From Bradyrhizobium sp. AT1 (GTDB lineage: Bacteria; Pseudomonadota; Alphaproteobacteria; Rhizobiales; Xanthobacteraceae), in the NCBI RefSeq assembly GCF_001590795.1, contig NZ_JXDL01000001.1, positions 1,084,863-1,148,862 on the forward strand: a DNA stretch of 64,000 nucleotides, given 5' to 3'. The notes beneath the pieces are model-generated. The model was not told the DNA's origin. It saw nothing but the letters and a program-made list of their open reading frames with translations, and made no database searches. Shown here in pieces: positions 1 through 8,665 of the stretch (position 1 is the first letter of the stretch; each line of letters starts with the position of its first letter). Both the position numbers and the translations under genes were made by a program.

Positions 1-1298
1 GTCAGGAGACCCATTTCCGCTCGGCGCGCGATGCGCACGCGGCCGGCATCGCGATGGTGCATCAGGAGCTCTCTGTCGCGCCGGACCTGACGGTCGCCGA
101 GAACGTCTTCCTCGGCAACCAGCCCACCAACGCGCTTGGCGTCGTGCAATGGCGGCGGATGGCGCGCGAGGCCGGCGAGCAGCTTGCACGACTGGGTCTC
201 GACGTCGATCCGATGAGCCGGCTCGGCGACCTCTCGATCGGCCTGCAGCAGCTGATCGAGATCGCGCGCGTGCTGTTCTCCGGCGCCCGCATCGTCATCC
301 TGGACGAGCCGACCTCCGCGCTCTCCCCGCCCGAGGTCGAGCGTCTGTTTGCAACGCTCCGGCGCTTGCGCGAGGAAGGCACCGCCATCGTCTTCATCTC
401 GCATTTCATCGAAGATATCCTGCGCGTGTCCGACACGGTGACCGTGTTCCGGAACGGGCGGAAAGTCGCGGAGACCGCGAGCGCTGCGACCAGCAAGGGT
501 GCGCTGATCGAGGCCATGATCGGCCGCGGCGGCGAAGCGCTCGAGCACAGCTACACCGAGGATCTGATGCTGCCGCAGCCGAGCGGCAATTCGGTGATCC
601 TGAAGGTCGACCAGCTGTCCCTCGCCCGCAGTCTCAAGGACGTCTCGTTCGAGGCCCGCGCCGGCGAAGTGCTCGGCATCTACGGCTTCATGGGCTGCGG
701 CCAGCAGGAGCTGTCGCGCATCCTGTTCGGCAAGCTGAAGCCGGATGCCGGCACGCTTTTCGTCGAGGGTCAGCCGAAAACCTTCGCCAGCACGGCGGCA
801 GCGCGGCGCGCCGGCGTGGCGCTGGTTCCGGAGAGCCGGCGCGACATGCTGTTTCACCAGGAGCCGGTCTACAAGAACATCTCGATCAGCATCCTTGATC
901 GCATCTCCTCCCTGCTGCTCAAGCCCGCGCAGGAGCGCGACATCGCCCAGCGCCAGGTCGAGCAGCTGCAGATCCGGCCGCCGGTGGTTGGGCTCGATCT
1001 CGGCATGCTCTCCGGCGGCAACCAGCAGAAGGTCGCGCTGGCGAAGTGGCTGACGTACCCGCCAAAGCTGCTGGTGCTGTGCGAGCCGACCCGCGGCATG
1101 GATGTCGGCGCCAAGAACGACGTCATCAACATCGTCCGCGACCTCCGCACAAAAGGGCTCGCGGTCATCGTGCTGTCGACCGAGCCAGAGACGGTGCTGT
1201 CGCTGGCCGACCGTATCCTCGTGCTCAAGCGCGGCGCGTTGGTGCGGGAATTCAGGAACGAGCCGGTCAGCAAGGACCGCCTGCTGGAAGCGGCGTGA
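1..1298 (+). CDS. Sugar-type ABC importer, tandem ATP-binding protein (5' end cut off)
   Basis: The reading frame is open from base 3, so the gene begins before the window and its first Walker A is not visible. The first ATPase half shows the signature LSIGLQQ (about base 231) and the Walker B segment VILDEPTSAL. The second half has a degenerate P-loop (GFMGCGQQE), the signature LSGGNQQK and the Walker B CEPTRGMD. A tandem ATPase with a degenerate second P-loop is typical of the RbsA/MglA/XylG class, which energises monosaccharide uptake at the inner membrane. The next gene, 11 nt downstream, is the matching RbsC-type permease. The binding protein is presumably upstream, outside the window. 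The family call is firm; the sugar cannot be read from the sequence. Confidence 0.93.
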   Translation, partial: QETHFRSARDAHAAGIAMVHQELSVAPDLTVAENVFLGNQPTNALGVVQWRRMAREAGEQLARLGLDVDPMSRLGDLSIGLQQLIEIARVLFSGARIVILDEPTSALSPPEVERLFATLRRLREEGTAIVFISHFIEDILRVSDTVTVFRNGRKVAETASAATSKGALIEAMIGRGGEALEHSYTEDLMLPQPSGNSVILKVDQLSLARSLKDVSFEARAGEVLGIYGFMGCGQQELSRILFGKLKPDAGTLFVEGQPKTFASTAAARRAGVALVPESRRDMLFHQEPVYKNISISILDRISSLLLKPAQERDIAQRQVEQLQIRPPVVGLDLGMLSGGNQQKVALAKWLTYPPKLLVLCEPTRGMDVGAKNDVINIVRDLRTKGLAVIVLSTEPETVLSLADRILVLKRGALVREFRNEPVSKDRLLEAA

Positions 1299-1309
1299 CG
1301 GAGAAGCAC

Positions 1310-2335
1310 ATGAGCAGCGAGACGGCCTTGGCGACGGGACGGCGGCCGCGGGGCCTTGCGCCTTTCCTGCGATCGCAGATGCGCAACATCGCACCCTTCC
1401 TGACGCTGATCTTCCTGTCCGGCTTCTTTGCCTTCGCCAGCCCCTCCTTCGCGACGCTGGACAATCTCGGCAATATCCTGACCCAGGTGTCGGTGACCGG
1501 CATCATCGCGGTCGGCCTCACCTTCGTGATCCTGTGTGCCGAGATCGACCTGTCGATCGCCAGCATCGCCAACGTCACCGGCATCGCGGTCGCCTATTTC
1601 ACGCTGCAGGAATCCTACGTCAACATCGCCAACATCCCGCTGCCCGGCGCGGTCGCGATCATCCTGTCGATCCTGCTCTGCGCCCTGCTCGGCCTCGTCA
1701 ACGCGCTGGGGCTGACCGTGATCGGCATCCCCTCCTTCATCATGACCTTGGCGATGATGCAGATCGCGGCCGGCATCTCGGCGCTCCTGGTGCGCGGCCA
1801 GATCGCCTACAAGGTGCCGAGCCTGATCACGACGCTCGGCTCGGGATCAATCGGCGGCATTCCCTGGATCGTCATCGTCGCCGCCATCATGCTGCTCGGC
1901 GGACATCTGGTGCTGACCTATACGCGCTTCGGCCGCTACGTCTACATGGTCGGCGGCAACCGCGAGGCGGCCGAATATGCCGGCCTCAACGTCAAGCTCA
2001 TCCTGGGCGCGGTCATGGTGATCTCGGCGGTGTGCTCCGGCATCGGCGGCATGCTCGGCGTCGCCCATTTCGGCAGCGCGCAGCAGAACGAGTTCGACAC
2101 CTACCTGCTCGACTCCATCGCCGCCGTCGTGGTCGGCGGCACCAGCCTGTTCGGCGGCCGCGGCGGCATCGGCAACACCATCGTCGGCCTGTTCGTGCTC
2201 GGCGTCCTCAACAACGGCCTCGACCACGTCAACATCGACAGCTTCCTGAAGATCCTGATCCGCGGCCTGATCCTCTTGGCGGCGCTGGTCATCAACGTCT
2301 ACGCGCAGCGGCTGAGGGAGAAGGCGGCGGAGTAG
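1310..2335 (+). CDS. Sugar-type ABC importer, RbsC-like permease
   Basis: A 341-residue integral membrane protein of the BPD_transp_2 family (RbsC/XylH/AraH). It starts at the ATG at 1310, preceded by GGAGAAG; the open frame reaches further upstream but only as overlap with the ATPase gene. About nine or ten hydrophobic segments run from residue 28 to the C terminus. Family features include the early AEIDLSIASIANVTG segment and the late GGTSLFGGRGGIGNT loop, which contacts the ATPase. It forms the transmembrane channel for the sugar delivered by a periplasmic binding protein. Co-transcription with the preceding ATPase is likely. No terminator is evident in the short gap before the convergent LysR gene. 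Confidence 0.93.
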   Translation: MSSETALATGRRPRGLAPFLRSQMRNIAPFLTLIFLSGFFAFASPSFATLDNLGNILTQVSVTGIIAVGLTFVILCAEIDLSIASIANVTGIAVAYFTLQESYVNIANIPLPGAVAIILSILLCALLGLVNALGLTVIGIPSFIMTLAMMQIAAGISALLVRGQIAYKVPSLITTLGSGSIGGIPWIVIVAAIMLLGGHLVLTYTRFGRYVYMVGGNREAAEYAGLNVKLILGAVMVISAVCSGIGGMLGVAHFGSAQQNEFDTYLLDSIAAVVVGGTSLFGGRGGIGNTIVGLFVLGVLNNGLDHVNIDSFLKILIRGLILLAALVINVYAQRLREKAAE

Positions 2336-2343
2336 ACAGCCCC

Positions 2344-2380
2344 AAAGCAAAAAGTGCGAAAACAACCCCATGCACAGTAC
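2344..2380. repeat. Possible fragment of a dispersed Bradyrhizobium intergenic repeat
   Basis: The convergent gap between the sugar permease and the LysR gene holds an A-rich segment (AAAGTGCGAAAACAACCCC followed by ATGCACAGTA). I recognise this, from general familiarity only, as a sequence that recurs between genes in Bradyrhizobium. There is no second copy in the window, so the repeat status rests on recall and not on an internal match. Confidence 0.35.
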
Positions 2381-2383
2381 AAA

Positions 2384-3346
2384 TTATTGGGGAATTTGGC
2401 CTGCCGATCCCCCCTGCGCCGATCGCGGGACCGAGGTGCGCTCCGCCTCTCCGGCGATCCAGGTCGCAAATCGTTTGACACGGTTGTCGCCGGTCAGCGC
2501 GGGTTGCCAGCGCAGGAGGTGTGCCTTGCTCGACGGCATGTCCCATTTCGGAGCCAGAACGCGAAACAGCCTGCGCTCGGCCAAAGCGTCCTGAACCAGG
2601 AGCGAGCGCGCGAGCACCACACCGCCACCTTCGAGAGCGGACGCAAGTGCCAGGCTGAGCGAACTGAACCGGACGCCCTCCGGCACCCGTCCTTCAATTC
2701 CCAGCCGCTCGAACCAGACCGGCCATGACCATTCGGCGCCGTCATTGCGACCCGCCTGGCCCTTGTGAATGAGCGGCAGGTCACGAAGCATCTGCGGATT
2801 TGACAGCAGCCGGCCTCGACGCAGGAAGCGCGGCGCGGCAACGGGAAACACCCGCTCCCTGAACAGCAGGCGCTGCGTGGAGCTCGCCCGGGCGATGGAC
2901 GTCGGCAACCACAGGATCAGGACGTCGACGTCGGCTGCACGCATCTGCGCCTCGGTCTCGACGACGACAAGGTCGAGGCCGATATCGGGGTGGGACTGCA
3001 TGAAACCCGGCAGCCGTCGCGCGAGCCAGTAATGCGCCAGGGCGGCACCGACGCCAACCCTGAGGCTCGATGGCTTGGCCGTGGCCCTGAACTGCGCTCG
3101 AAGCCCTGCCATGTCGTCGAGAAGCAGGCCGATCTTCTCCAGCAGCGAGACGCCTGCGGGGGTCGGCGCCAATCCAGTCACGCCACGGGTGAACAAGGGT
3201 GCGCCGATGAAGTCCTCGAGCTTCCGGAGGCGGTGACTCACTGCACTCTGCGTCAGCCCCAATTCGCCGGCCGCGAGCGTGACGCTGCGATGACGCGCGG
3301 CGGCCTCGAAAGCAACAAGTCCGTCGAAGGGAGGCAACTGTCTCAT
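2384..3346 (-). CDS. LysR-family transcriptional regulator (GcvA-like)
   Basis: A 320-residue DNA-binding regulator. The N-terminal winged HTH carries AAGELGLTQSAVSHRLRKLE, the classic LysR recognition helix, followed by the ligand-binding domain (from about residue 85). The start RQLPPFDGLVAFEAAARH resembles GcvA-type members. I place the start at the ATG at 3346. An in-frame ATG at 3370 would add eight residues but would put the start codon inside a 17-bp palindrome that looks like the operator. Neither start has a clear Shine-Dalgarno. The gene is divergent from the MFS exporter at 3407, the usual arrangement when a LysR protein controls its neighbour and itself. The inducer is unknown. 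Confidence 0.9.
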   Translation of the reverse strand: MRQLPPFDGLVAFEAAARHRSVTLAAGELGLTQSAVSHRLRKLEDFIGAPLFTRGVTGLAPTPAGVSLLEKIGLLLDDMAGLRAQFRATAKPSSLRVGVGAALAHYWLARRLPGFMQSHPDIGLDLVVVETEAQMRAADVDVLILWLPTSIARASSTQRLLFRERVFPVAAPRFLRRGRLLSNPQMLRDLPLIHKGQAGRNDGAEWSWPVWFERLGIEGRVPEGVRFSSLSLALASALEGGGVVLARSLLVQDALAERRLFRVLAPKWDMPSSKAHLLRWQPALTGDNRVKRFATWIAGEAERTSVPRSAQGGSAGQIPQ

Positions 3347-3375
3347 ACTGAGATTATGAATGAGATTCATACTGA
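3343..3375. promoter_or_regulatory. Candidate LysR operator in the divergent LysR-MFS promoter
   Basis: The divergent region contains a perfect inverted repeat TATGAAT-GAG-ATTCATA (3355-3371), of the size and AT-rich character of a LysR box. It is overlapped by two direct copies of TCATACTGA (3343-3351 and 3367-3375) set 24 bp apart. Position and symmetry suggest regulator binding; binding itself is inferred. Confidence 0.55.
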
Positions 3376-3406
3376 CGTGAATAGGTAATGCTGATGTAGC
3401 TGTCGG

Positions 3407-4837
3407 ATGTCATGCAGCGAACCATCCGGGCCCGCCGAGCAGGCCCCTGCCTTCCATGTCTGGCCTGCACTTGCGCTCGGTCTGGCCGCCTTCCTTGCCA
3501 ATTTCGACGTCACCGCGGTGGTCGCGGCGCTTCCGGCCATCGCGGGGGACCTCGGGCTCGATGTCGCCGGCTATGCCTGGGTGATGGACGCCTACAGCCT
3601 GTCATTCACCTGCTGGCTCCTGATCGCCGGTGCGCTCGCAGACCGATACGGGCGCCGCAGAACGCTGTTGCTCGGCAATCTCGCGTTCGCCGCCGCGTCG
3701 CTGGGATGCGGACTGGCCTGGAACGAGGCTTCGCTGGCGGCTGCACGCGCCGCCCAGGGACTCGGCGCCGCCTTCGTCGTCACGGGCGGCTTTGCCTTGA
3801 TGGCCACCACTTACCCGAGCCCGACCTCGCGGGCTCGCGCGTTCTCCTGGCTCGGCGTCACCTCGGGCATTGCAATGGCGATGGGACCGACGCTTGGCGG
3901 CCTGACGGCCGCCTGGCTGGGATGGCGATGGATCTTCCTCCTGAACCTGCCGATTTGCGGACTGATCTGCTGGAGCGTGCCGCGCCTGATTGCCGAGGCC
4001 CGGGACCCGGCCCCCCGGTTCGTCGACCTCTCGGGAATGGCGATGCTGACGGGCGCTTTGCTGCTGCTGGTGGTCTCGCTCCTGCATGTCGCCTCTTCAC
4101 CCGCTGCGTCCTCGGCGGGATTCGGCCTCGCGTCATTGCTTTTTGCCACCTTCATCAAGCAGCAGAGCAGACGCGTGCAGCCGATCTTCGACCCCAGCGT
4201 CTTCGCAAACAGGACGGTGGCCGGAATTGCGCTGCTTCTCACAGCCGTCTCGGTTGGATATTGGGCTTTGCTGGTCTACCTGCCACCGTTCCTCGCCCAT
4301 GTTCGAGGCCTCGAGACTGATCTGGTCGGAACGACGCTGCTGGCCGCGACCTTGCCGATGTTGCTGCTTCCTCCACTGGGCGGCAGAAGCGTTTCCGCGC
4401 TCGGCTGGCGCCGGCATTTCGTCGTCGCACTCGGTTTCATGGCAATCGGCAACGCCATCTTCGCTGTGACGCTGGTCTCGAACGTCCTATCAGTCTGGTC
4501 CGTCATCCCGGCAATGGCGTTGATCGGCTCGGGCGCCGCGCTCGCTCATCCCCAACTATCCGGCGCCGTGGTGGCATTGGCGGGCAGCGAGCAAGCGGGC
4601 ATGGCGTCGGCAGCCACGGTCGTGGTCCGGCAGGCAAGCTTCGCCATCGGCATTGCCGCGCTGGGTGCGACGCTCGTAACGACAGACCGACCCGATGCCT
4701 ACAGCCTGCTCTTCCTCACCGCGACCATCGTGTGCCTTGCCGGTATCCTGGCCGCCGCTGTGCTGCTTCCGCCGAGACAGAGGGGCGAACCATCGGAAGT
4801 GACGCCAGCTGGGCCGTCGCCCTTCGAGGGCCGCTGA
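3407..4837 (+). CDS. MFS transporter, EmrB/QacA-like (DHA2) drug exporter
   Basis: A 476-residue inner-membrane protein with about 14 predicted helices, the DHA2 pattern. The antiporter motif ADRYGRRR lies in the first cytoplasmic loop (near residue 80), and GVTSGIAMAMGPTLGG matches motif C of drug/proton antiporters. Proteins of this family export hydrophobic drugs or metabolites using the proton gradient. It starts at the ATG at 3407, with only a weak ribosome site. The divergent LysR gene is its likely regulator. The last residues and the stop codon lie inside a palindromic repeat element (4811-4862). The substrate is unknown. Confidence 0.88.
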   Translation: MSCSEPSGPAEQAPAFHVWPALALGLAAFLANFDVTAVVAALPAIAGDLGLDVAGYAWVMDAYSLSFTCWLLIAGALADRYGRRRTLLLGNLAFAAASLGCGLAWNEASLAAARAAQGLGAAFVVTGGFALMATTYPSPTSRARAFSWLGVTSGIAMAMGPTLGGLTAAWLGWRWIFLLNLPICGLICWSVPRLIAEARDPAPRFVDLSGMAMLTGALLLLVVSLLHVASSPAASSAGFGLASLLFATFIKQQSRRVQPIFDPSVFANRTVAGIALLLTAVSVGYWALLVYLPPFLAHVRGLETDLVGTTLLAATLPMLLLPPLGGRSVSALGWRRHFVVALGFMAIGNAIFAVTLVSNVLSVWSVIPAMALIGSGAALAHPQLSGAVVALAGSEQAGMASAATVVVRQASFAIGIAALGATLVTTDRPDAYSLLFLTATIVCLAGILAAAVLLPPRQRGEPSEVTPAGPSPFEGR

Positions 4838-4862
4838 AGAAGCGGCCACCTCAGGGTGACGG
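4811..4862. repeat. Palindromic intergenic repeat overlapping the 3' ends of two convergent genes
   Basis: The element contains a perfect hairpin GGCCGCT-GAAGA-AGCGGCC (4829-4847) within a longer imperfect inverted repeat bounded by GTCGCCCT and AGGGTGAC. The style matches a dispersed element I associate with Bradyrhizobium and Rhodopseudomonas genomes. It contains the MFS stop codon (4835-4837) and the last codons of the minus-strand ABC ATPase (stop at 4851). It may also act as a bidirectional terminator-like stem, although no T-run follows. Confidence 0.55.
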
Positions 4863-5886
4863 GGATAGCGCGACGCTCGCTGCGCCGATCTCGTCCGCCC
4901 GCCAGCATCGCACCGCATGCCCGTCGGGCCGCGTCTCCAGCGCCGGCCCCGGCTCTCGCCGGCACACCGCATCAGCGTGGCGGCACCTTGGGCTGAAGGC
5001 GCAGCCGTTGGGTGGATTGAGCGGGTTGGGCAGATCGCCGCCCGTCGTCGCCAGTGGTGCATGATGCAGCGGATCGGGAATCGCCGCGATCAAGGCCTGC
5101 GTATAGGGGTGCGCGGGTCGCTCAAAGATCTCGCGCCAATGGCCGTTCTCGACGATGCGGCCGAGATACATCACGGCGACGCGGTCGCTCATGTGCTCGA
5201 CGACGCCGAGGTCGTGGCTGATCATGATGTAGGAGAGGCCGAGCGTCTCCTTCAGCTCCAGCAGCAGGTTGATGATCTGGGCGCGGATCGAGACATCTAG
5301 CGCCGAGACCGGCTCGTCGCAGATGACGATCTTGGGATTGAGGATCAGCGCACGGGCAATGCCGATCCGCTGGCGCTGGCCGCCGGAGAATTCATGCGGA
5401 TAGCGATCGGCCTGCTCGGGCCGCAGGCCCACATGCCGCAGCATGGTGGCGACGCGATCCTCGATCTCGCTTTTCGCGGTCACGCCATGCACCCGCAAGG
5501 GATCTTCCAGGGTGCGACGCACGGTCTGGCGCGGATTGAGCGAGGCGTACGGGTCCTGAAACACCATCTGCACGGTGCGGGCCAGCGCCTTGCGATCGCC
5601 GGATTGCCGGTTCGTGACGACCTGCCCGTCCAGCACGACGCGGCCGCGCGTCGGCGTCAGGAGACCCAGGATCGACAAGGCGACGGTCGACTTGCCGGAG
5701 CCGGACTCGCCGACGAGGCCGAGGCATTCGCCGCGCTTCAGCGTGAGATCGACGCCGTCGACGGCCCGAAGCAGTCGCCGGCCACGGCCCAGCAGGCCGC
5801 CGCCCAGCGGAAAGTGCACCGCGAGGTCTTCGACGCTGAGGATGAGATCGTCATCCGGTCTCGCCTTGCCCAGCACGTCTTGCGGC

Positions 5887-5894
<8 letters not shown>
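4851..5894 (-). CDS. Peptide ABC importer, ATP-binding protein (DppF/OppF-type)
   Basis: A 347-residue cytoplasmic ATPase. Walker A GESGSGKST lies at residues 62-70, followed by the signature FSGGQRQRIGIARA, Walker B IVICDEPVSALD and the switch His in ISHDLG. The C terminus has the oligopeptide-type extension with a Cys-containing PRCRHADAVC segment typical of Dpp/Opp ATPases. The open frame extends 48 codons upstream, but the extra residues are an out-of-frame reading of the previous gene. The ATG at 5894 overlaps the preceding ATPase by 8 nt. It is the last gene of a five-gene importer and pairs with the DppD-type ATPase to drive the two permeases. Confidence 0.93.
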
Positions 5895-6863
<969 letters not shown>

Positions 6864-6867
<4 letters not shown>

Positions 6868-7685
6868 GTCCGCCGGCTCCGCGATTGGGGATCGAGAATG
6901 TCGCGCAAGCCGTCGCCGAGCAGATTGAGGCCAAGCACCGTCAGGAAGATGGCAAGGCCCGGAAAGATCGAGAGCCACGGCGCTGTCGTGATCTGCTCGC
7001 GAGCGTCCGACAGCATGCTGCCCCAGCTCGGAAACGGCGGGCGGACGCCGAGGCCGAGGAACGACAAGGCGGCCTCCGACAACACCGCGCTGCCCATGCC
7101 CAGCGTGCCGATGACGACGATGGGGCCGAGCATGTTCGGCAAGAGCTGCGTGACCATGATCCTGAGCTCGCCGTAGCCGAGCACGGTCGCCGCCTGCACA
7201 TAGCCTTGGCTGCGCAGCGACAACGCCGAGGCCCGTGCGATCCGGCACGTGAAGGACCAGTTGGTCAAGCCGAGTGCGATCAGCAGGCTGGTCAGGCCGG
7301 GTCCCAGCACCGCCATGATCGCCAGCGCGAAGATCAGCGAGGGGATCGCCAGCATCAGATTGGTGAGAGCGTTGACGACATCGTCCCACCAGCCGCCGAA
7401 ATAGCCGGCGCTGAGTCCCAAGGCCACGCCGATGACGCTGTTGATCAGCTGCGAGACGATGCCGACCGTCAGCGAGACGCGCGCGCCGTAGACGACGCGT
7501 GAATAGATGTCGCGGCCCTGGTCGTCGGTGCCGAACCACCAGGTCCAGCTCGGCGGCTCCTCGGCGTTCATCAAATTGGCGTCCAGGACAGGATCGGTGT
7601 GCGCCAGCCAGGGCGCGAGCAGCCCAACCAGGACAGCCAGCGCGAACAGGACCCCACCGATGACGAGATTGGCGCGGAGCTTCAT
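6864..7685 (-). CDS. Peptide ABC importer, permease (DppC/OppC-type)
   Basis: A 273-residue inner-membrane permease. It has the N-terminal segment characteristic of DppC-type subunits (one helix, then WWFGTDDQGRDIYSRVVYGAR) and the BPD_transp_1 domain. The ATPase-contacting EAA-type loop is EAALSFLGLGVRPPFPSWG near residue 205. About six hydrophobic helices are visible. Its first codon overlaps the stop of the DppB-type gene by 4 nt (ATGA), and its stop overlaps the next ATPase in the same way, so four proteins are translationally chained. Confidence 0.93.
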
Positions 7686-8605
7686 GCGTATCTGATCCTG
7701 GGATCGATCACGCCGTAGAGCACGTCGATCAAGAGATTGATCGCGAGAAACGCCAGCACCACCACGAGAATGGAGCCCTGGACGGCGGGAATGTCACGCT
7801 GCAGGACGCTGTCGACCAGCAGCGAGCCGATGCCCGGCCAGGAGAACAGCTTTTCGACCACGACCGCCTGCCCCATCAGGCCGCCGAATTGCAGGCCCAC
7901 GGTGGTCAGAATGATGACGAGCGCATTGCGCATCACATGCCACTTCACCACTCTCGCCTCGCTCATGCCCTTGGAGCGCGCCGTGCGGACGAAATCGGCG
8001 GTCATGATCTCCAGGACCGCGGCGCGCGTCGTCCGCGCAAACAGCGCCATCGGCGAGACGCCGAGCGTCACGGCCGGCAGCAGCAGGTATTTCAGCCCGC
8101 CGTCGCCATAGCCGAAACTCGGCAGCCAGCCGAGCTTCAACGCGAACAGATACATCAGGACGAGTCCGAGCCAGAACTTGGCAATGGACAGGCCCGACAC
8201 CGCCACGACCATGGCGAGGGTATCGACGATGCCCCCGGGTTTCAGCGCCGCGATGAAACCGAGGGGAACGCCGATCGCAATCGCAAACGCCATCGCGGCG
8301 AATATCAGTTGCAGCGTCGGCCAGGCCCGCTTGGCGATCATGCTCGTGACCGGCTCGCGGGTTCGGAACGAGGTTCCGAAATCGCCGGTCGTGAGCTTGG
8401 CGATGTACTTGCCGAAACGCACATAGACGGGATCGTCGAGGCCGAGCTGCTTCTTCATGCGCAGCTCGACCTGCGGATCGGCATCATCGCTCATGCTCGA
8501 AGCGATGCTGCCGGGCACGACGCTGAACAGCACGAAGACCAGCAGCACGACAGCGAGCACGGTCGGGATGGTCTGCAGGAGGCGACGGAACAGGAACGAG
8601 AGCAT
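7682..8605 (-). CDS. Peptide ABC importer, permease (DppB/OppB-type)
   Basis: A 307-residue permease. It opens with LSFLFRRLLQTIPTVLAVVL, the usual N-terminal anchor of DppB proteins, and has the conserved loop QFGGLMGQAVVVEKLFSWPGIG near the C terminus. I use the ATG at 8605 in preference to the GTG at 8611: the purine-rich ribosome site AGAGGAGAGG is about six bases from the ATG but abuts the GTG. With the DppC-type subunit it forms the substrate channel. It is separated from the binding-protein gene by 60 nt holding a strong hairpin. Confidence 0.93.
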   Translation of the reverse strand: MLSFLFRRLLQTIPTVLAVVLLVFVLFSVVPGSIASSMSDDADPQVELRMKKQLGLDDPVYVRFGKYIAKLTTGDFGTSFRTREPVTSMIAKRAWPTLQLIFAAMAFAIAIGVPLGFIAALKPGGIVDTLAMVVAVSGLSIAKFWLGLVLMYLFALKLGWLPSFGYGDGGLKYLLLPAVTLGVSPMALFARTTRAAVLEIMTADFVRTARSKGMSEARVVKWHVMRNALVIILTTVGLQFGGLMGQAVVVEKLFSWPGIGSLLVDSVLQRDIPAVQGSILVVVLAFLAINLLIDVLYGVIDPRIRYA

Positions 8606-8620
8606 CGGCACCTCTCCTCT

Positions 8621-8651
8621 CTCCCTCCATCACGTGACGCGATGGAGGGAG
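8621..8651 (-). promoter_or_regulatory. Intercistronic stem-loop between binding-protein and permease genes
   Basis: CTCCCTCCATC (8621-8631) pairs perfectly with GATGGAGGGAG (8641-8651) around a 9-nt loop. It lies just after the binding-protein stop and before the permease ribosome site, and is not followed by a T-run. Known importer operons use such hairpins to stabilise the binding-protein message or attenuate the rest, giving excess binding protein. That role is inferred here. Confidence 0.6.
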
Positions 8652-8665
8652 CGCGACAGCGCGCG

